Positions 57,151 to 64,000 of a DNA stretch of 64,000 bases are shown here, piece after piece. The notes under the pieces were generated by a model, which did no database searches, was not told the DNA's origin, and worked only from the letters and a program-made list of their open reading frames with translations. Every line of letters starts with the position of its first letter. Positions within the stretch are counted from its first letter, which is position 1. The DNA lies in the NCBI RefSeq assembly GCF_009910365.1, contig NZ_CP036423.1, forward strand, positions 1,116,001 to 1,180,000, in the 5' to 3' direction. Origin of the DNA: Aequoribacter fuscus (GTDB lineage Bacteria; Pseudomonadota; Gammaproteobacteria; Pseudomonadales; Halieaceae). The position numbers and the translations under genes were made by a program.

Positions 57151-57951
57151 ATGGCTGTTGAATCTTCTTCCCAAAATTGTCTGTCAGCTGATGTTCGTGG
57201 TTCGGGACCGCCTTTAGTCATACTGCACGGATTGTTCGCCAGCGGGTCAAATATGCGGGCAGTGGCAAAGGATCTGGCGCAATCGTACACCGTTTACAGC
57301 GTTGACCTGCCGTTGCACGGGAAGTCCAAGGGGGTCAATGCAGATTCTGTTGAAGCCATGGCCCGGTCTGTGAAGGCTTTTCTGCACGATCATTTAATTT
57401 CTGAGCCTGTCATCATCGGGCATTCCCTGGGCGGGAAGGTGGCTATGAGCGCCGTTTTATCGGGATTGCGAAGTAGGGCATTGGTCGTGCTAGATATTGC
57501 CCCGGTGGCTTATGCTCCCTCACATCAAGCCGTGTTTGGCGCTATAGAACAGGTAGCCGAGTCGGCATTACTGTCACGACAGGCGGTGCGTGATTGCATG
57601 GCCAAAGTACTGACGGACAAGATGACCATCGATTTTTTAACGACTCAGCTGCACAAGGGCGTCGATGGTCGCTTTGGGTGGAAGTTCGATTGGCAAGCCT
57701 TACGAAACAAGTACGGTGAATTATTGGCAGCGCCCGCAGCCGGCGACGTCAGCGAAACACCCAGTCTGTTTATCGCTGGAGAGCTCTCCAACTACATTGA
57801 TAGAGAGGGACGAGCCGCAATTAAATCGCTATTCTCAAACAGTCGTGTTGTGACCTTGAAGGGAACCGGGCATTGGCCTCATGCCCAGAAGTTTGAAGAA
57901 CTGATGGGAGTGCTACATTATTTTTTAAGACCTTTCGGGTTCGACCGCTAG
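57151..57951 (+). CDS. Alpha/beta hydrolase (YbfF-like esterase)
   Basis: A 266-residue cytoplasmic alpha/beta hydrolase. The nucleophile elbow is GHSLGG, the oxyanion segment is ILHGLFASGSN, and the catalytic His lies in GTGHWPHAQ. The overall layout resembles E. coli YbfF, an acyl-CoA and ester hydrolase; the true substrate is unknown. It ends at the unusual 468-bp gap with DnaA boxes. Confidence 0.85.
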   Translation: MAVESSSQNCLSADVRGSGPPLVILHGLFASGSNMRAVAKDLAQSYTVYSVDLPLHGKSKGVNADSVEAMARSVKAFLHDHLISEPVIIGHSLGGKVAMSAVLSGLRSRALVVLDIAPVAYAPSHQAVFGAIEQVAESALLSRQAVRDCMAKVLTDKMTIDFLTTQLHKGVDGRFGWKFDWQALRNKYGELLAAPAAGDVSETPSLFIAGELSNYIDREGRAAIKSLFSNSRVVTLKGTGHWPHAQKFEELMGVLHYFLRPFGFDR

Positions 57952-58058
57952 GGGCTTAATGTGAATTGCAGCGTTAGCCGTAGACGAAAACGTAGGATGC
58001 AAAAGGATTAATTTTTCGCCCTGTGTCAAGGCTGTTCTGCGTTTAATTCCCATCTTTT

Positions 58059-58081
58059 TTTTCCACAGAATCTGTGGATAA
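58059..58081. promoter_or_regulatory. Pair of inverted DnaA boxes
   Basis: TTTTCCACA (plus, 58059-58067) and TTATCCACA (minus, 58073-58081) lie head-to-head within 23 bp. The second is the exact high-affinity consensus. Confidence 0.7.
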
Positions 58082-58261
58082 GTTGGTGGGTAATTTGTTT
58101 AATCGGGCCTCCAGCTCAGTAATCTTAAGATCCTACTTAAATTGCTTATTTTTTAATCAATACCTAAAATTACATTAAAAACAATAACTTATATAAATTA
58201 CCTAGAGTGTTTGGTTGGGTTTGTTCGCTAACATGACGTTTTTGTGACCCCGTCGAGAAAT

Positions 58262-58270
58262 TGTGTATAA
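58262..58270 (-). promoter_or_regulatory. Consensus DnaA box TTATACACA
   Basis: Exact match to TTATNCACA on the minus strand, about 180 bp from the first pair and on the other side of the AT-rich stretch. Confidence 0.6.
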
Positions 58271-58306
58271 AAAACTTGACTTGCTACTTTTGGTAACCCT
58301 CGGTAA

Positions 58307-58324
58307 CGCTAGGAAATCCTAGCG
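58307..58324. repeat. 18-bp perfect inverted repeat
   Basis: CGCTAGGA-AA-TCCTAGCG. No T run follows on either strand, so it is not an intrinsic terminator; it could be a protein-binding site or an RNA hairpin. Confidence 0.6.
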
Positions 58325-58419
58325 CGACGCGATCAGTGGGATTGCATAAAAGAGACGGTTACACGGTGGCAGCACGCAGTTTGCGCGAAGCTGACAGGTT
58401 AAACCACGCGGTTAAGCCG

Positions 58420-58788
58420 CTAGTCGGCTGCGTTCGGGCCCGTGTAAAGGCAGCCGGATGTACATGTCTCTTTAAGCTCGATTGAATACAGTTGAGGCAA
58501 GCTCGGAGAGAGTTTTTCCCACAGCCATTCACAGAGCCGCTCGCTGGTGGGGTTTTCTAACCCGGGAATGTCGTTTAGGTAGTAGTGGTCAAGTTGGTCA
58601 ATGATGGGGTTTACAACTTTTTTGAGATCGCCAAAGTCCATGATCCAATTCATCGGGGGTGGGGCGTCTCCCGCTACCGTGATTCTCAGCTGAAAGGAAT
58701 GACCATGCAGACGCGCGCACTTGTGACCTTTTGGCACGTTTGGAAGCCGGTGCGCTGCTTCAAAGTGGAAGTCTTTATAGATTTGCAT
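58420..58788 (-). CDS. queD: 6-carboxy-5,6,7,8-tetrahydropterin synthase
   Basis: Second enzyme of queuosine synthesis, converting dihydroneopterin triphosphate. It has 122 residues and is very close to E. coli QueD. The zinc ligands are in AAHRLPN and LHGHS, the catalytic Cys is in GHKCARLHGH, the catalytic His in LDHYYLNDIPGLENPTSE, and KETCTSGCLY ends the protein. The ATG at 58788 is the family start; a longer frame from 58815 is unlikely. It contrasts with the divergent paralogue at 8860. Confidence 0.96.
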   Translation of the reverse strand: MQIYKDFHFEAAHRLPNVPKGHKCARLHGHSFQLRITVAGDAPPPMNWIMDFGDLKKVVNPIIDQLDHYYLNDIPGLENPTSERLCEWLWEKLSPSLPQLYSIELKETCTSGCLYTGPNAAD

Positions 58789-58963
58789 AGGGTTTGATCT
58801 CGACTCGATTATCATTCGCTAAGTGTACCCATTAGCGATCGGAGATACGATATACACCAGACGGAAACTTGGATTCAGTCGTCGCGATACAGTGAAGTCG
58901 CCAGGGGATTTTTGGGCTGTTTGAGTCGGGTGTAAAAAACTTAAAAAAAACTGAGATTGTGCG

Positions 58964-58991
58964 TTGACACTAAAATGTAACTCTCTATAAT
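58964..58991 (+). promoter_or_regulatory. Strong promoter of the tRNA-Val/tRNA-Asp unit
   Basis: TTGACA (58964-58969), a 16-base spacer and TATAAT (58986-58991): both hexamers are perfect. The GC-rich bases right after the -10 (GCGCC) are typical of stringently controlled stable RNA promoters. The tRNA starts 16 bases after the -10. Confidence 0.9.
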
Positions 58992-59007
58992 GCGCCTTCT
59001 CGGCTAG

Positions 59008-59083
59008 GGGTGGTTAGCTCAGCTGGGAGAGCATCTGCCTTACAAGCAGAGGGTCGGCGGTTCGATCCCGTCACCACCCACCA
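59008..59083 (+). tRNA. tRNA-Val (anticodon TAC)
   Basis: A 76-base cloverleaf. Acceptor GGGTGGT pairs with ACCACCC; the anticodon loop CTTACAA gives TAC; the T arm GGCGG-TTCGATC-CCGTC is standard; CCA is encoded (59081-59083). A hairpin (59081-59101) follows. Confidence 0.97.
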
Positions 59084-59101
59084 ATTTCCTTCGGAAATTG
59101 G
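59081..59101 (+). repeat. Hairpin between the two tRNAs
   Basis: CCAATTTCC (59081-59089) and GGAAATTGG (59093-59101) make a 9-bp stem with a TTC loop. Its 5' side begins with the CCA of tRNA-Val, so it probably guides 3' processing of the precursor. Confidence 0.55.
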
Positions 59102-59140
59102 ATCCGAAGAGACAACCGTTGCGTCAAGCAGCGTCTACCT

Positions 59141-59217
59141 GGAGCGGTAGTTCAGTTGGTTAGAATACCGGCCTGTCACGCCGGGGGTCGCGGGTTCGAG
59201 TCCCGTCCGCTCCGCCA
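59141..59217 (+). tRNA. tRNA-Asp (anticodon GTC)
   Basis: A 77-base cloverleaf. Acceptor GGAGCGG pairs with CCGCTCC; the anticodon loop CTGTCAC gives GTC; the T arm is GCGGG-TTCGAGT-CCCGT; CCA is encoded. It is 57 bases after tRNA-Val and in the same transcript. Its 3' end borders the accessory segment, as expected of an integration hot spot, but no repeat of the tRNA end was seen further right in the window. Confidence 0.97.
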
Positions 59218-59379
59218 TTTAAATCAATAAGTTACGTTAACTCTGGGCCATCTTTGGGCCATTTCCGGTTAATTTTGTTATTTACTCAGGGGTGTTCACC
59301 AACAAAACATCTGTAGTAAATTGACAAAATGTTGTTAATTTTCTATCGGGAATGAAATTTGTAGCGCCCAAGGTGAGCC

Positions 59380-59616
59380 ATGCGTTTATCGATAGAAATC
59401 TCTCCAGAACAGCATCAGCGATTAAAGGCTTCTGCAGCATTGAGTGGGCAGTCGATTAAAGACTATGTGTTGTCCAAAACGCTACCTGACTCAGATGAGC
59501 AGGCGGCACTTGCGGAACTGGAGGGCTTCCTGAAACCCCGGTTGGTAGCGGCAAAACAGGGTGATTTTTCAGAGAAGCCTGTTGACGATATTTTTGATGA
59601 GGCTAAACCGAAATAA
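59380..59616 (+). CDS. ParD-like type II antitoxin (orphan)
   Basis: A 78-residue protein. The N-terminal half (MRLSIEISPEQHQRLKASAA, then SGQSIKDYVLSKTL) resembles ribbon-helix-helix antitoxins of the ParD kind, which bind DNA as dimers. The C-terminal half (KPRLVAAKQGDFSEKPVDDIFDE) is the flexible toxin-wrapping tail. The partner toxin gene 11 bases downstream is broken, so this antitoxin has no intact partner here. Confidence 0.8.
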   Translation: MRLSIEISPEQHQRLKASAALSGQSIKDYVLSKTLPDSDEQAALAELEGFLKPRLVAAKQGDFSEKPVDDIFDEAKPK

Positions 59617-59627
59617 CCGCCCCATCA

Positions 59628-59777
59628 ATGAAAAATTATCGGCTCACCAAGGATGCGGAGAAAGACCTGAGAGAAGTAGCGCGCTATACCCTCAACGAGT
59701 GGGGGCCTGCAATGCTAGAAACTTATCGTGGTTGACTTAAGAAGACTTTCAAGGCGATTGGTAACTGGGCACATTAA
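59628..59777 (+). pseudogene. Broken ParE-like toxin
   Basis: From the ATG at 59628 the frame reads MKNYRLTKDAEKDLREVARY, followed by TLNEWGPAM, the typical ParE/RelE-fold start, up to a TGA at 59733. The same frame resumes directly as LKKTFKAIGNWAH and stops at 59775-59777. So there is one nonsense codon in the middle plus loss of the C-terminal half, where the toxin's core strands and key basic residues lie. The toxin should be inactive. Confidence 0.8.
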
Positions 59778-59852
59778 AATCAGTACCTTGCTTGGGTTTT
59801 AATTTGTTTTCACAGGGCTGCTGATGCAGGTTATCGGTACGAATAATTCTAA

Positions 59853-60842
59853 TTAGTCTGTTGAATGCCTATCTTGGTTAGGCGTGCAATTGTAGTACTG
59901 ACGGTAGGCCCGGCCAAAACTGGACTGATTGTTGTAGCCCACCTCTAGCGCGACTTCGAGAACAGACAGTTTGCGTTCCCTCAACAGCTTCCTCGCTAGC
60001 TCCATTCTACGTTGCAAAAAATACTCTGATAGTTTCAACCCGTAACTTTCTTTAAAGATACCGGATAAAGTGCTCTGACATAGGCCAAGCTCTTCGGCTA
60101 TTTCACCCAGAGAAAGTGATAGAAAATGGCTTTGCTCCAAGGCTTCCATGAGTCTTTTTAAGGTCCTGGACTTGTGCCTGGGTAGTGCTATATCCCCAGC
60201 AGTTTTAGTCGCAGAGGTGGAAGCTAATTCTGCGATGAGGCAGAGTAATTCGGTAAACTTCGCCTTCAAGTATTGCTCAGCACGGATACCCTCGTAGGGC
60301 ATTTTGAAGATATCGTCCGCTGTTTGCTTAATGGTGGCTGTGAGGGGCAGTGTAAGAACGCCACTATCCGGGTTAATCAATACTGACCGGATATCTTCGG
60401 GTAAATTATCGACATCGACACCAAAAGTTTCCAGAAAAAAGCGTGGCGACAACCAAATTCCTATGCTTCGGTACTTGTCGCCCACTCTGTGAACGCGTTT
60501 TTTAATGCTGGAAGGGCCGTGGCTGGTCAGGTAAATTCGAGGCATGCCATCGTTGTGCAGGCAGTGATTCCCCAGGTGCACTTCGCTATTTCCCTGAAGA
60601 ATAATTTCGATACTAAAGATGTTTTTCACGGCCATACAAGCTGAAAAGTCTTCCAGCACTTCGATATCCCGAAGCGCTACAGGACAGTCCGGAGCTAGAG
60701 ACCATATCTGAGTCCTGCCCCTGAAGTAGTTGAGATATTCGCCGCTTGAGGCAGCTCCTGCATCTATTAGCCCTGTGTTCCCTGCACAGTTGGCCGAATA
60801 TACCTGGAGAATTTCTCTGGCTGTTGCCGAAATTTCATGCAC
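59853..60842 (-). CDS. AraC-family regulator of the neighbouring receptor gene
   Basis: A 329-residue regulator. The N-terminal 220 residues are a sensing domain I cannot place exactly, similar in outline to PchR-type regulators of siderophore genes. The C-terminal AraC double HTH is clear (LGEIAEELGLCQSTLSGIFK and EVGYNNQSSFGRAYRQYY). It starts at a GTG (60842). It is divergent from the TonB-receptor gene, with two TTTTTnGCACA direct repeats in the gap that could be its operator. Confidence 0.85.
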   Translation of the reverse strand: MHEISATAREILQVYSANCAGNTGLIDAGAASSGEYLNYFRGRTQIWSLAPDCPVALRDIEVLEDFSACMAVKNIFSIEIILQGNSEVHLGNHCLHNDGMPRIYLTSHGPSSIKKRVHRVGDKYRSIGIWLSPRFFLETFGVDVDNLPEDIRSVLINPDSGVLTLPLTATIKQTADDIFKMPYEGIRAEQYLKAKFTELLCLIAELASTSATKTAGDIALPRHKSRTLKRLMEALEQSHFLSLSLGEIAEELGLCQSTLSGIFKESYGLKLSEYFLQRRMELARKLLRERKLSVLEVALEVGYNNQSSFGRAYRQYYNCTPNQDRHSTD

Positions 60843-60920
60843 TGTGTCTATCTCAGAATTACGTATTTGTTGTCAGGCAAACAGTCGCATTACTAGCAGG
60901 CTCGCTCGCTAAATCTTTGA

Positions 60921-60952
60921 TTTTTTGCACAAAAAAATCAATTTTTCGCACA
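60921..60952. promoter_or_regulatory. Direct repeats, candidate AraC-type operator
   Basis: TTTTTTGCACA (60921-60931) and TTTTTCGCACA (60942-60952) recur 21 bases apart, two helical turns. They sit just upstream of a weak -35 and the TATACA -10 (60979-60984) of the receptor gene, the usual layout for activation by an AraC-family dimer. Confidence 0.5.
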
Positions 60953-61020
60953 GGATACTCGCTCTAAGAGTACTACAGTATACATGTTCTTTTTCAAAAG
61001 AAAATGGGGGGAATAAAGCT

Positions 61021-63174
61021 ATGCGAAAAACATATTTGGCAGCACACATCACCGCACTGATTGCCGTGTCCTCAGGACTTTCGGTCAATACGCTCGGTAA
61101 CGAGCTAGTGCTGGAAGAAGTGATCGTGACCGCGCAAAAACGTGACCAAAGCTCACAAGATGTGCCTATCGCTATTACAGCGGTTAGTGCAGACGATATG
61201 GAAAGAATTGGCGCTACTGAAATAAAAGATATCCAGTTTTCAACACCGAGCTTGTCCGTTGTTGGTGGTAACCCGGTTCTGCAATCCTATGGTATCCGTG
61301 GTGTCGCCGATCGAGGCCGTAATCCAGGTTATGATCAGCGTGTGGGTGTTTACGTCGACGGTGTGTGGGTAGGTAAAAGTGCGGCGTCTAATCAGTCGGC
61401 ACTTGATGTGGCCTCAATCGAAGTTCTTAATGGTCCTCAGGGCACGCTGTTTGGCAAAAACACAGTGGCGGGAGCAATCAATATTAACACTAAGAGACCT
61501 GGTGACCAGTTTGCGGCCTCAGTATCGGTTGATGTCGGTAACTATGATTTCACGCATTTCAAGGCCTCAGTTAACGTTCCATTTTCTGACACCGTAACAG
61601 GCAAAGTATCGGTCAGTAAGCTCGATCGCGATGGCTATATTGACAACATCAACCCTACTGCATCAGTAGACGAGTACAGCGATAGAGACGAGGTAGCGGT
61701 TCGGGCACAATTGTTATGGAATCTTGGTGATTCCACCGAAGTGTATTTCACAGCAGATCACTTTGAATCTGAATTTAATGATAATGGTTACGAGCTTGGA
61801 TCTGCAGTTGATGCATTCACTCCAGATGCTTACGAAGTGAACCTCGATGCCCCTAGTGCATTCAATGTTGATGGTGTTGGTGGTCTAAGTGTAGGGGTTA
61901 CTCACATGTTTGATAATGGTTTTGAGTTAACCTCCATTACTGCAAAACGCTATGAAAAGTGGAGTTACGAGCAAAACGATGCAGATCTTTTACCGTTTGA
62001 CATAGCTCAATCGGATACATCGGCAGATGGTGACCACTTCACTCAGGAAATTCGTTTGGCGTCGCCAGAAGATGAGAACTTTAACTACGTGGTAGGTCTT
62101 TACTACCTCAATCAAGATATTGACGGTGATGGCAGCGCATACATTAACGTCGGGCCTTTTCATTTAACCGCAGGCAATACAGCTAAAGTGGAAAACCAAT
62201 CTTGGGCGGCCTTTGTTCACTCTAACTATCAATTGACTGAGGCCCTTCAGTTGACAGCAGGTGTTCGCTATACCGAAGAAACAAAAGACATCGATTACAT
62301 GATGGAGGATAGCTCGGGTCAATTTATTGCACCTGCGCCGGGTGTATACACCCGGGAAACATTTTCAGGTGACAGAGAAGCCAGTGACTGGTCTCCTAAA
62401 GTCAGTTTGAACTGGTTTGTAAACGACGACATCATGGTTTACGGTAGTTACGCTAAGGCGTTTAAGAGCGGCGGCTACAATGCTGACTTTGTTGGAGATT
62501 TAAGAGGGTTAGAATTCGACGATGAAGAAGTAGATGCTTACGAGCTAGGCATTAAGACGACCTTGTTGGAGGGCCGTTTGCGTATGAACGCGGCGGTTTT
62601 TCATAGCGAACACACTGATTACCAGGTTTCTGCTCAACTAGCGGTTGCTCCCGGCAGATCGATTATCACCGTTACCAATGCGGGTGCATTAACCAGTGAA
62701 GGTTTTGAAGTGGATGTTGAGTTCCTGGCTACGGATTGGCTGCGCATCTGGGGCAGTTACGGTTATGCCGATGCCACATTCGATGAATACGATAATTGTA
62801 ATTCATCTGGTCTAGATTGTGGTGGAAATCAAGCGCCTGATGCTCCAAAAGTCAATTTCAACTTTGGTGCTGAAGTAACCACGCCAATGAGCGACGGTGA
62901 AATATTCGCTAACGCTCAGTATTTCTATCGTGATGAAATGTACTCAAATCCTGCGAACACTGACGTATCGTTAGGCGAGGATTATAATGAACTCAGTGGA
63001 CGCATTGGTTGGCGTTCGAATTCGGGTGAGTGGACGGTTTATGCCTGGGGTAAAAACCTGACACGCGAAGAAGCAGAGATTTACAATGTACTGTCGTTTC
63101 TTCAGAGTCCTGCTTCACAATACAATGTGCCGCGCACCTATGGCGTATCTGTTAAATGGAACTATGGTAATTAA
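61021..63174 (+). CDS. TonB-dependent outer-membrane receptor
   Basis: A 717-residue outer-membrane transporter. A signal peptide (about residues 1-27) is followed by the TonB box region LEEVIVTAQKRDQSSQDVPI, a plug domain (about 45-160: YGIRGVADRG, VDGVWVGKS, LNGPQGTLFGKNTVAGAINI) and a 22-strand barrel ending NVPRTYGVSVKWNYGN. The ATG at 61021 has GGGGGGA upstream and gives the signal peptide; the longer frame from 60925 crosses the promoter. The cargo could be a siderophore or another large solute and cannot be told from sequence. An AraC regulator and an MFS transporter flank it. Confidence 0.93.
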   Translation: MRKTYLAAHITALIAVSSGLSVNTLGNELVLEEVIVTAQKRDQSSQDVPIAITAVSADDMERIGATEIKDIQFSTPSLSVVGGNPVLQSYGIRGVADRGRNPGYDQRVGVYVDGVWVGKSAASNQSALDVASIEVLNGPQGTLFGKNTVAGAININTKRPGDQFAASVSVDVGNYDFTHFKASVNVPFSDTVTGKVSVSKLDRDGYIDNINPTASVDEYSDRDEVAVRAQLLWNLGDSTEVYFTADHFESEFNDNGYELGSAVDAFTPDAYEVNLDAPSAFNVDGVGGLSVGVTHMFDNGFELTSITAKRYEKWSYEQNDADLLPFDIAQSDTSADGDHFTQEIRLASPEDENFNYVVGLYYLNQDIDGDGSAYINVGPFHLTAGNTAKVENQSWAAFVHSNYQLTEALQLTAGVRYTEETKDIDYMMEDSSGQFIAPAPGVYTRETFSGDREASDWSPKVSLNWFVNDDIMVYGSYAKAFKSGGYNADFVGDLRGLEFDDEEVDAYELGIKTTLLEGRLRMNAAVFHSEHTDYQVSAQLAVAPGRSIITVTNAGALTSEGFEVDVEFLATDWLRIWGSYGYADATFDEYDNCNSSGLDCGGNQAPDAPKVNFNFGAEVTTPMSDGEIFANAQYFYRDEMYSNPANTDVSLGEDYNELSGRIGWRSNSGEWTVYAWGKNLTREEAEIYNVLSFLQSPASQYNVPRTYGVSVKWNYGN

Positions 63175-63231
63175 TAACCCGGTCTGCCACCTACAGGCAG
63201 TGTCATAGTTGCCTGAGGGAAGACTTTTATT

Positions 63232-63265
63232 AGCCCTTTATTGAGAAGCAAAGGGCTATTTTTTT
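63232..63265 (+). terminator. Rho-independent terminator after the receptor gene
   Basis: AGCCCTTT (63232-63239) pairs with AAAGGGCT (63250-63257) around a 10-base loop, followed by ATTTTTTT. It separates the receptor gene from the transporter gene. Confidence 0.92.
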
Positions 63266-63345
63266 AACCACTTTTTAACGCAGCCTAACTAGACGCATGC
63301 CGCCTATCAAGATGGCGATTATCAATTTGCTTGCTGTCTCGTTAC

Positions 63346-63360
63346 AACCAAATTTTGGTT
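63346..63360. promoter_or_regulatory. 15-bp palindrome, candidate operator of the MFS gene
   Basis: AACCAAA-T-TTTGGTT, about 80 bases upstream of the MFS start. It has no T run and so is unlikely to be a terminator. Confidence 0.4.
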
Positions 63361-63439
63361 ACTGCTTATTTGAAATCTTGGGATTTTATGCGCTGATCGT
63401 GGTAACAAGGATTAGGTACCAGCATGACCAGGGAAGTAA

Positions 63440-64000
63440 ATGAATAAACTGTCAGCCTTCGATGATAAAGCACTCGCCTATCGCTACTGGGCGCTTGCAC
63501 TGCTGACGGCGGTGTATGCCCTGAACGTTCTTGATAGGTATCTTCTCGGTATCGTATTGCCTCAAATTAAGGCGGAGATGGCACTTTCAGATACCTCTCT
63601 GGGCTTACTCAGCGGTACAGCATTTGCGATTTTTTACGCTACATTGGGGCTGCCTATAGCGCGTTTGGCAGATCGATTCAGTCGAAAAAAAATTATTGCC
63701 TATTCAGTGCTCACTTTTAGTGTAATGACTGCACTTTGCGGTACTACAAAGAATTTTTTTACCTTATTTATTGCCCGAATGGGAGTGGGCGTTGGTGAGG
63801 CCGGTACCAGCCCGTCATCCTATTCGGTGATTTCTGACCTTTTTGAAAAAGACCAGCGCTCAACTGCGATGACCATTCTCTTTATTGGTGGCAACATGGG
63901 AATACTGGCTGGCTTTATTGCTGGAGGCTATGTCGCGGCACATTATGGCTGGAGAGAAGCCTTTTTAGTGGCCGGTGTCCCGGGGCTCATACTGACGCCA
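63440..64000 (+). CDS. MFS transporter, spinster-like (N-terminal 187 residues, runs off the right edge)
   Basis: Major facilitator protein with at least five helices in view. The first-helix LNVLDRYLLGIVLPQIKAEM, the loop 2-3 motif ARLADRFSRKKII and GRGE-like VGVGEAGTSPSSYSVISDLF are typical of the spinster-type MFS group common in hydrocarbon- and steroid-using bacteria. AGGGAAG precedes the ATG; an ATG at 63424 in another frame stops quickly. The cargo is unknown. The receptor gene upstream ends in a terminator, so this gene should have its own promoter. Confidence 0.9.
   Translation, partial: MNKLSAFDDKALAYRYWALALLTAVYALNVLDRYLLGIVLPQIKAEMALSDTSLGLLSGTAFAIFYATLGLPIARLADRFSRKKIIAYSVLTFSVMTALCGTTKNFFTLFIARMGVGVGEAGTSPSSYSVISDLFEKDQRSTAMTILFIGGNMGILAGFIAGGYVAAHYGWREAFLVAGVPGLILTP

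Larger units (their letters stand above)
57952..58419. other. 468-bp gene-free region with DnaA boxes, AT-rich stretch and repeats
   Basis: No coding frame of note. DnaA boxes: TTATCCACA on the minus strand (58073-58081), TTTTCCACA on the plus strand (58059-58067, one mismatch) and TTATACACA on the minus strand (58262-58270). The first two form the inverted repeat CCACAGA-A-TCTGTGG (58063-58077). 58139-58201 is strongly AT-rich. GGTAAC recurs at 58292 and 58302 (one helical turn), and an 18-bp palindrome lies at 58307-58324. Flanking genes point inward, so neither needs a promoter here. It resembles a replication-initiation or DnaA-binding locus; see findings for arguments against it being the main origin. 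Confidence 0.5.

Noticed and set aside
57952-58419. This gap is the main chromosomal origin
   Set aside because: The DnaA boxes fit, but no dnaA, dnaN, rpmH or mnmG gene is near, few GATC sites are seen, and the rpsB-dnaE run would face the forks. Kept as a DnaA-binding locus only.
59241-59280. End of an integrase gene next to tRNA-Asp
   Set aside because: Only about 12 codons are open in any frame towards the tRNA, with no integrase motif (R-H-R-Y) upstream.
1-64000. CRISPR array, prophage, insertion sequence or secondary-metabolite cluster
   Set aside because: No regularly spaced repeats, transposase, phage structural genes or large synthase genes are seen; FabY is a single fatty acid enzyme.

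Overview
This 64 kb window looks like chromosome from a free-living, probably marine, gammaproteobacterium. The order and type of housekeeping genes (metG-apbC-dcd, purM-purN-DUF3108, hda with an arsC-like gene and wrbA, dapA-bamC, the Pseudomonas-type dapC/dapD/dapE set, fabY) fit a Pseudomonas/Cellvibrionales-like lineage. A Halieaceae (OM60/NOR5)-type organism is my guess from gene content and the large TonB receptor; it is not proven by anything in the window. Gene density is very high, with many 4-bp ATGA-type overlaps.

Left part (1-26 kb): the 5' part of metG, then apbC and dcd; the purine genes purM-purN; DUF2066-hda (inactivation of DnaA-ATP); a group of three genes for a VUT-type transporter, an SDR reductase and a divergent pterin-synthase-fold protein; a TlpA lipoprotein; arsC-like/wrbA/DUF2069; dapA-bamC-metallo-hydrolase; a lipid A acyltransferase; a class III cyclase-like protein with rsmJ. 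A long minus-strand run map-glnD-dapC-nth-yffB-dapD-dapE follows, mixing nitrogen signalling with diaminopimelate/lysine synthesis.

Centre (26-44 kb): a classic plus-strand run rpsB-tsf-pyrH-frr-uppS-cdsA-dxr-rseP-bamA-skp-lpxD-fabZ-lpxA-lpxB-rnhB-dnaE. It couples translation, isoprenoid and phospholipid precursors, outer-membrane protein assembly and lipid A synthesis.

Right part (44-64 kb): a GGDEF/EAL signalling protein, nitroreductase, a thiolase-ribBX-PAS membrane protein run, a GlxA-like AraC regulator divergent from fabY, a parvulin/HupE pair, a lipoprotein, an alpha/beta hydrolase, queD, tRNA-Val(TAC) and tRNA-Asp(GTC). After the tRNAs comes an accessory segment: an orphan ParD-like antitoxin with a broken ParE toxin, then an AraC regulator, a TonB-dependent receptor and the start of an MFS transporter.

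Most convergent gene pairs here are packed to within a few bases or overlap (2968-2987, 7223-7226, 11343-11346, 14731-14771, 18189-18197, 48063-48068, 56309-56312). Two convergent gaps break this rule. One (9349-9559) holds three hairpins followed by an intrinsic terminator and is a good small-RNA candidate. The other (57952-58419, 468 bp) holds DnaA boxes, an AT-rich stretch, helically phased repeats and a perfect palindrome, with no dnaA nearby. These two, together with the pterin-fold cluster, are the best leads to something undescribed. I saw no CRISPR array, intact insertion sequence, prophage or rRNA gene.
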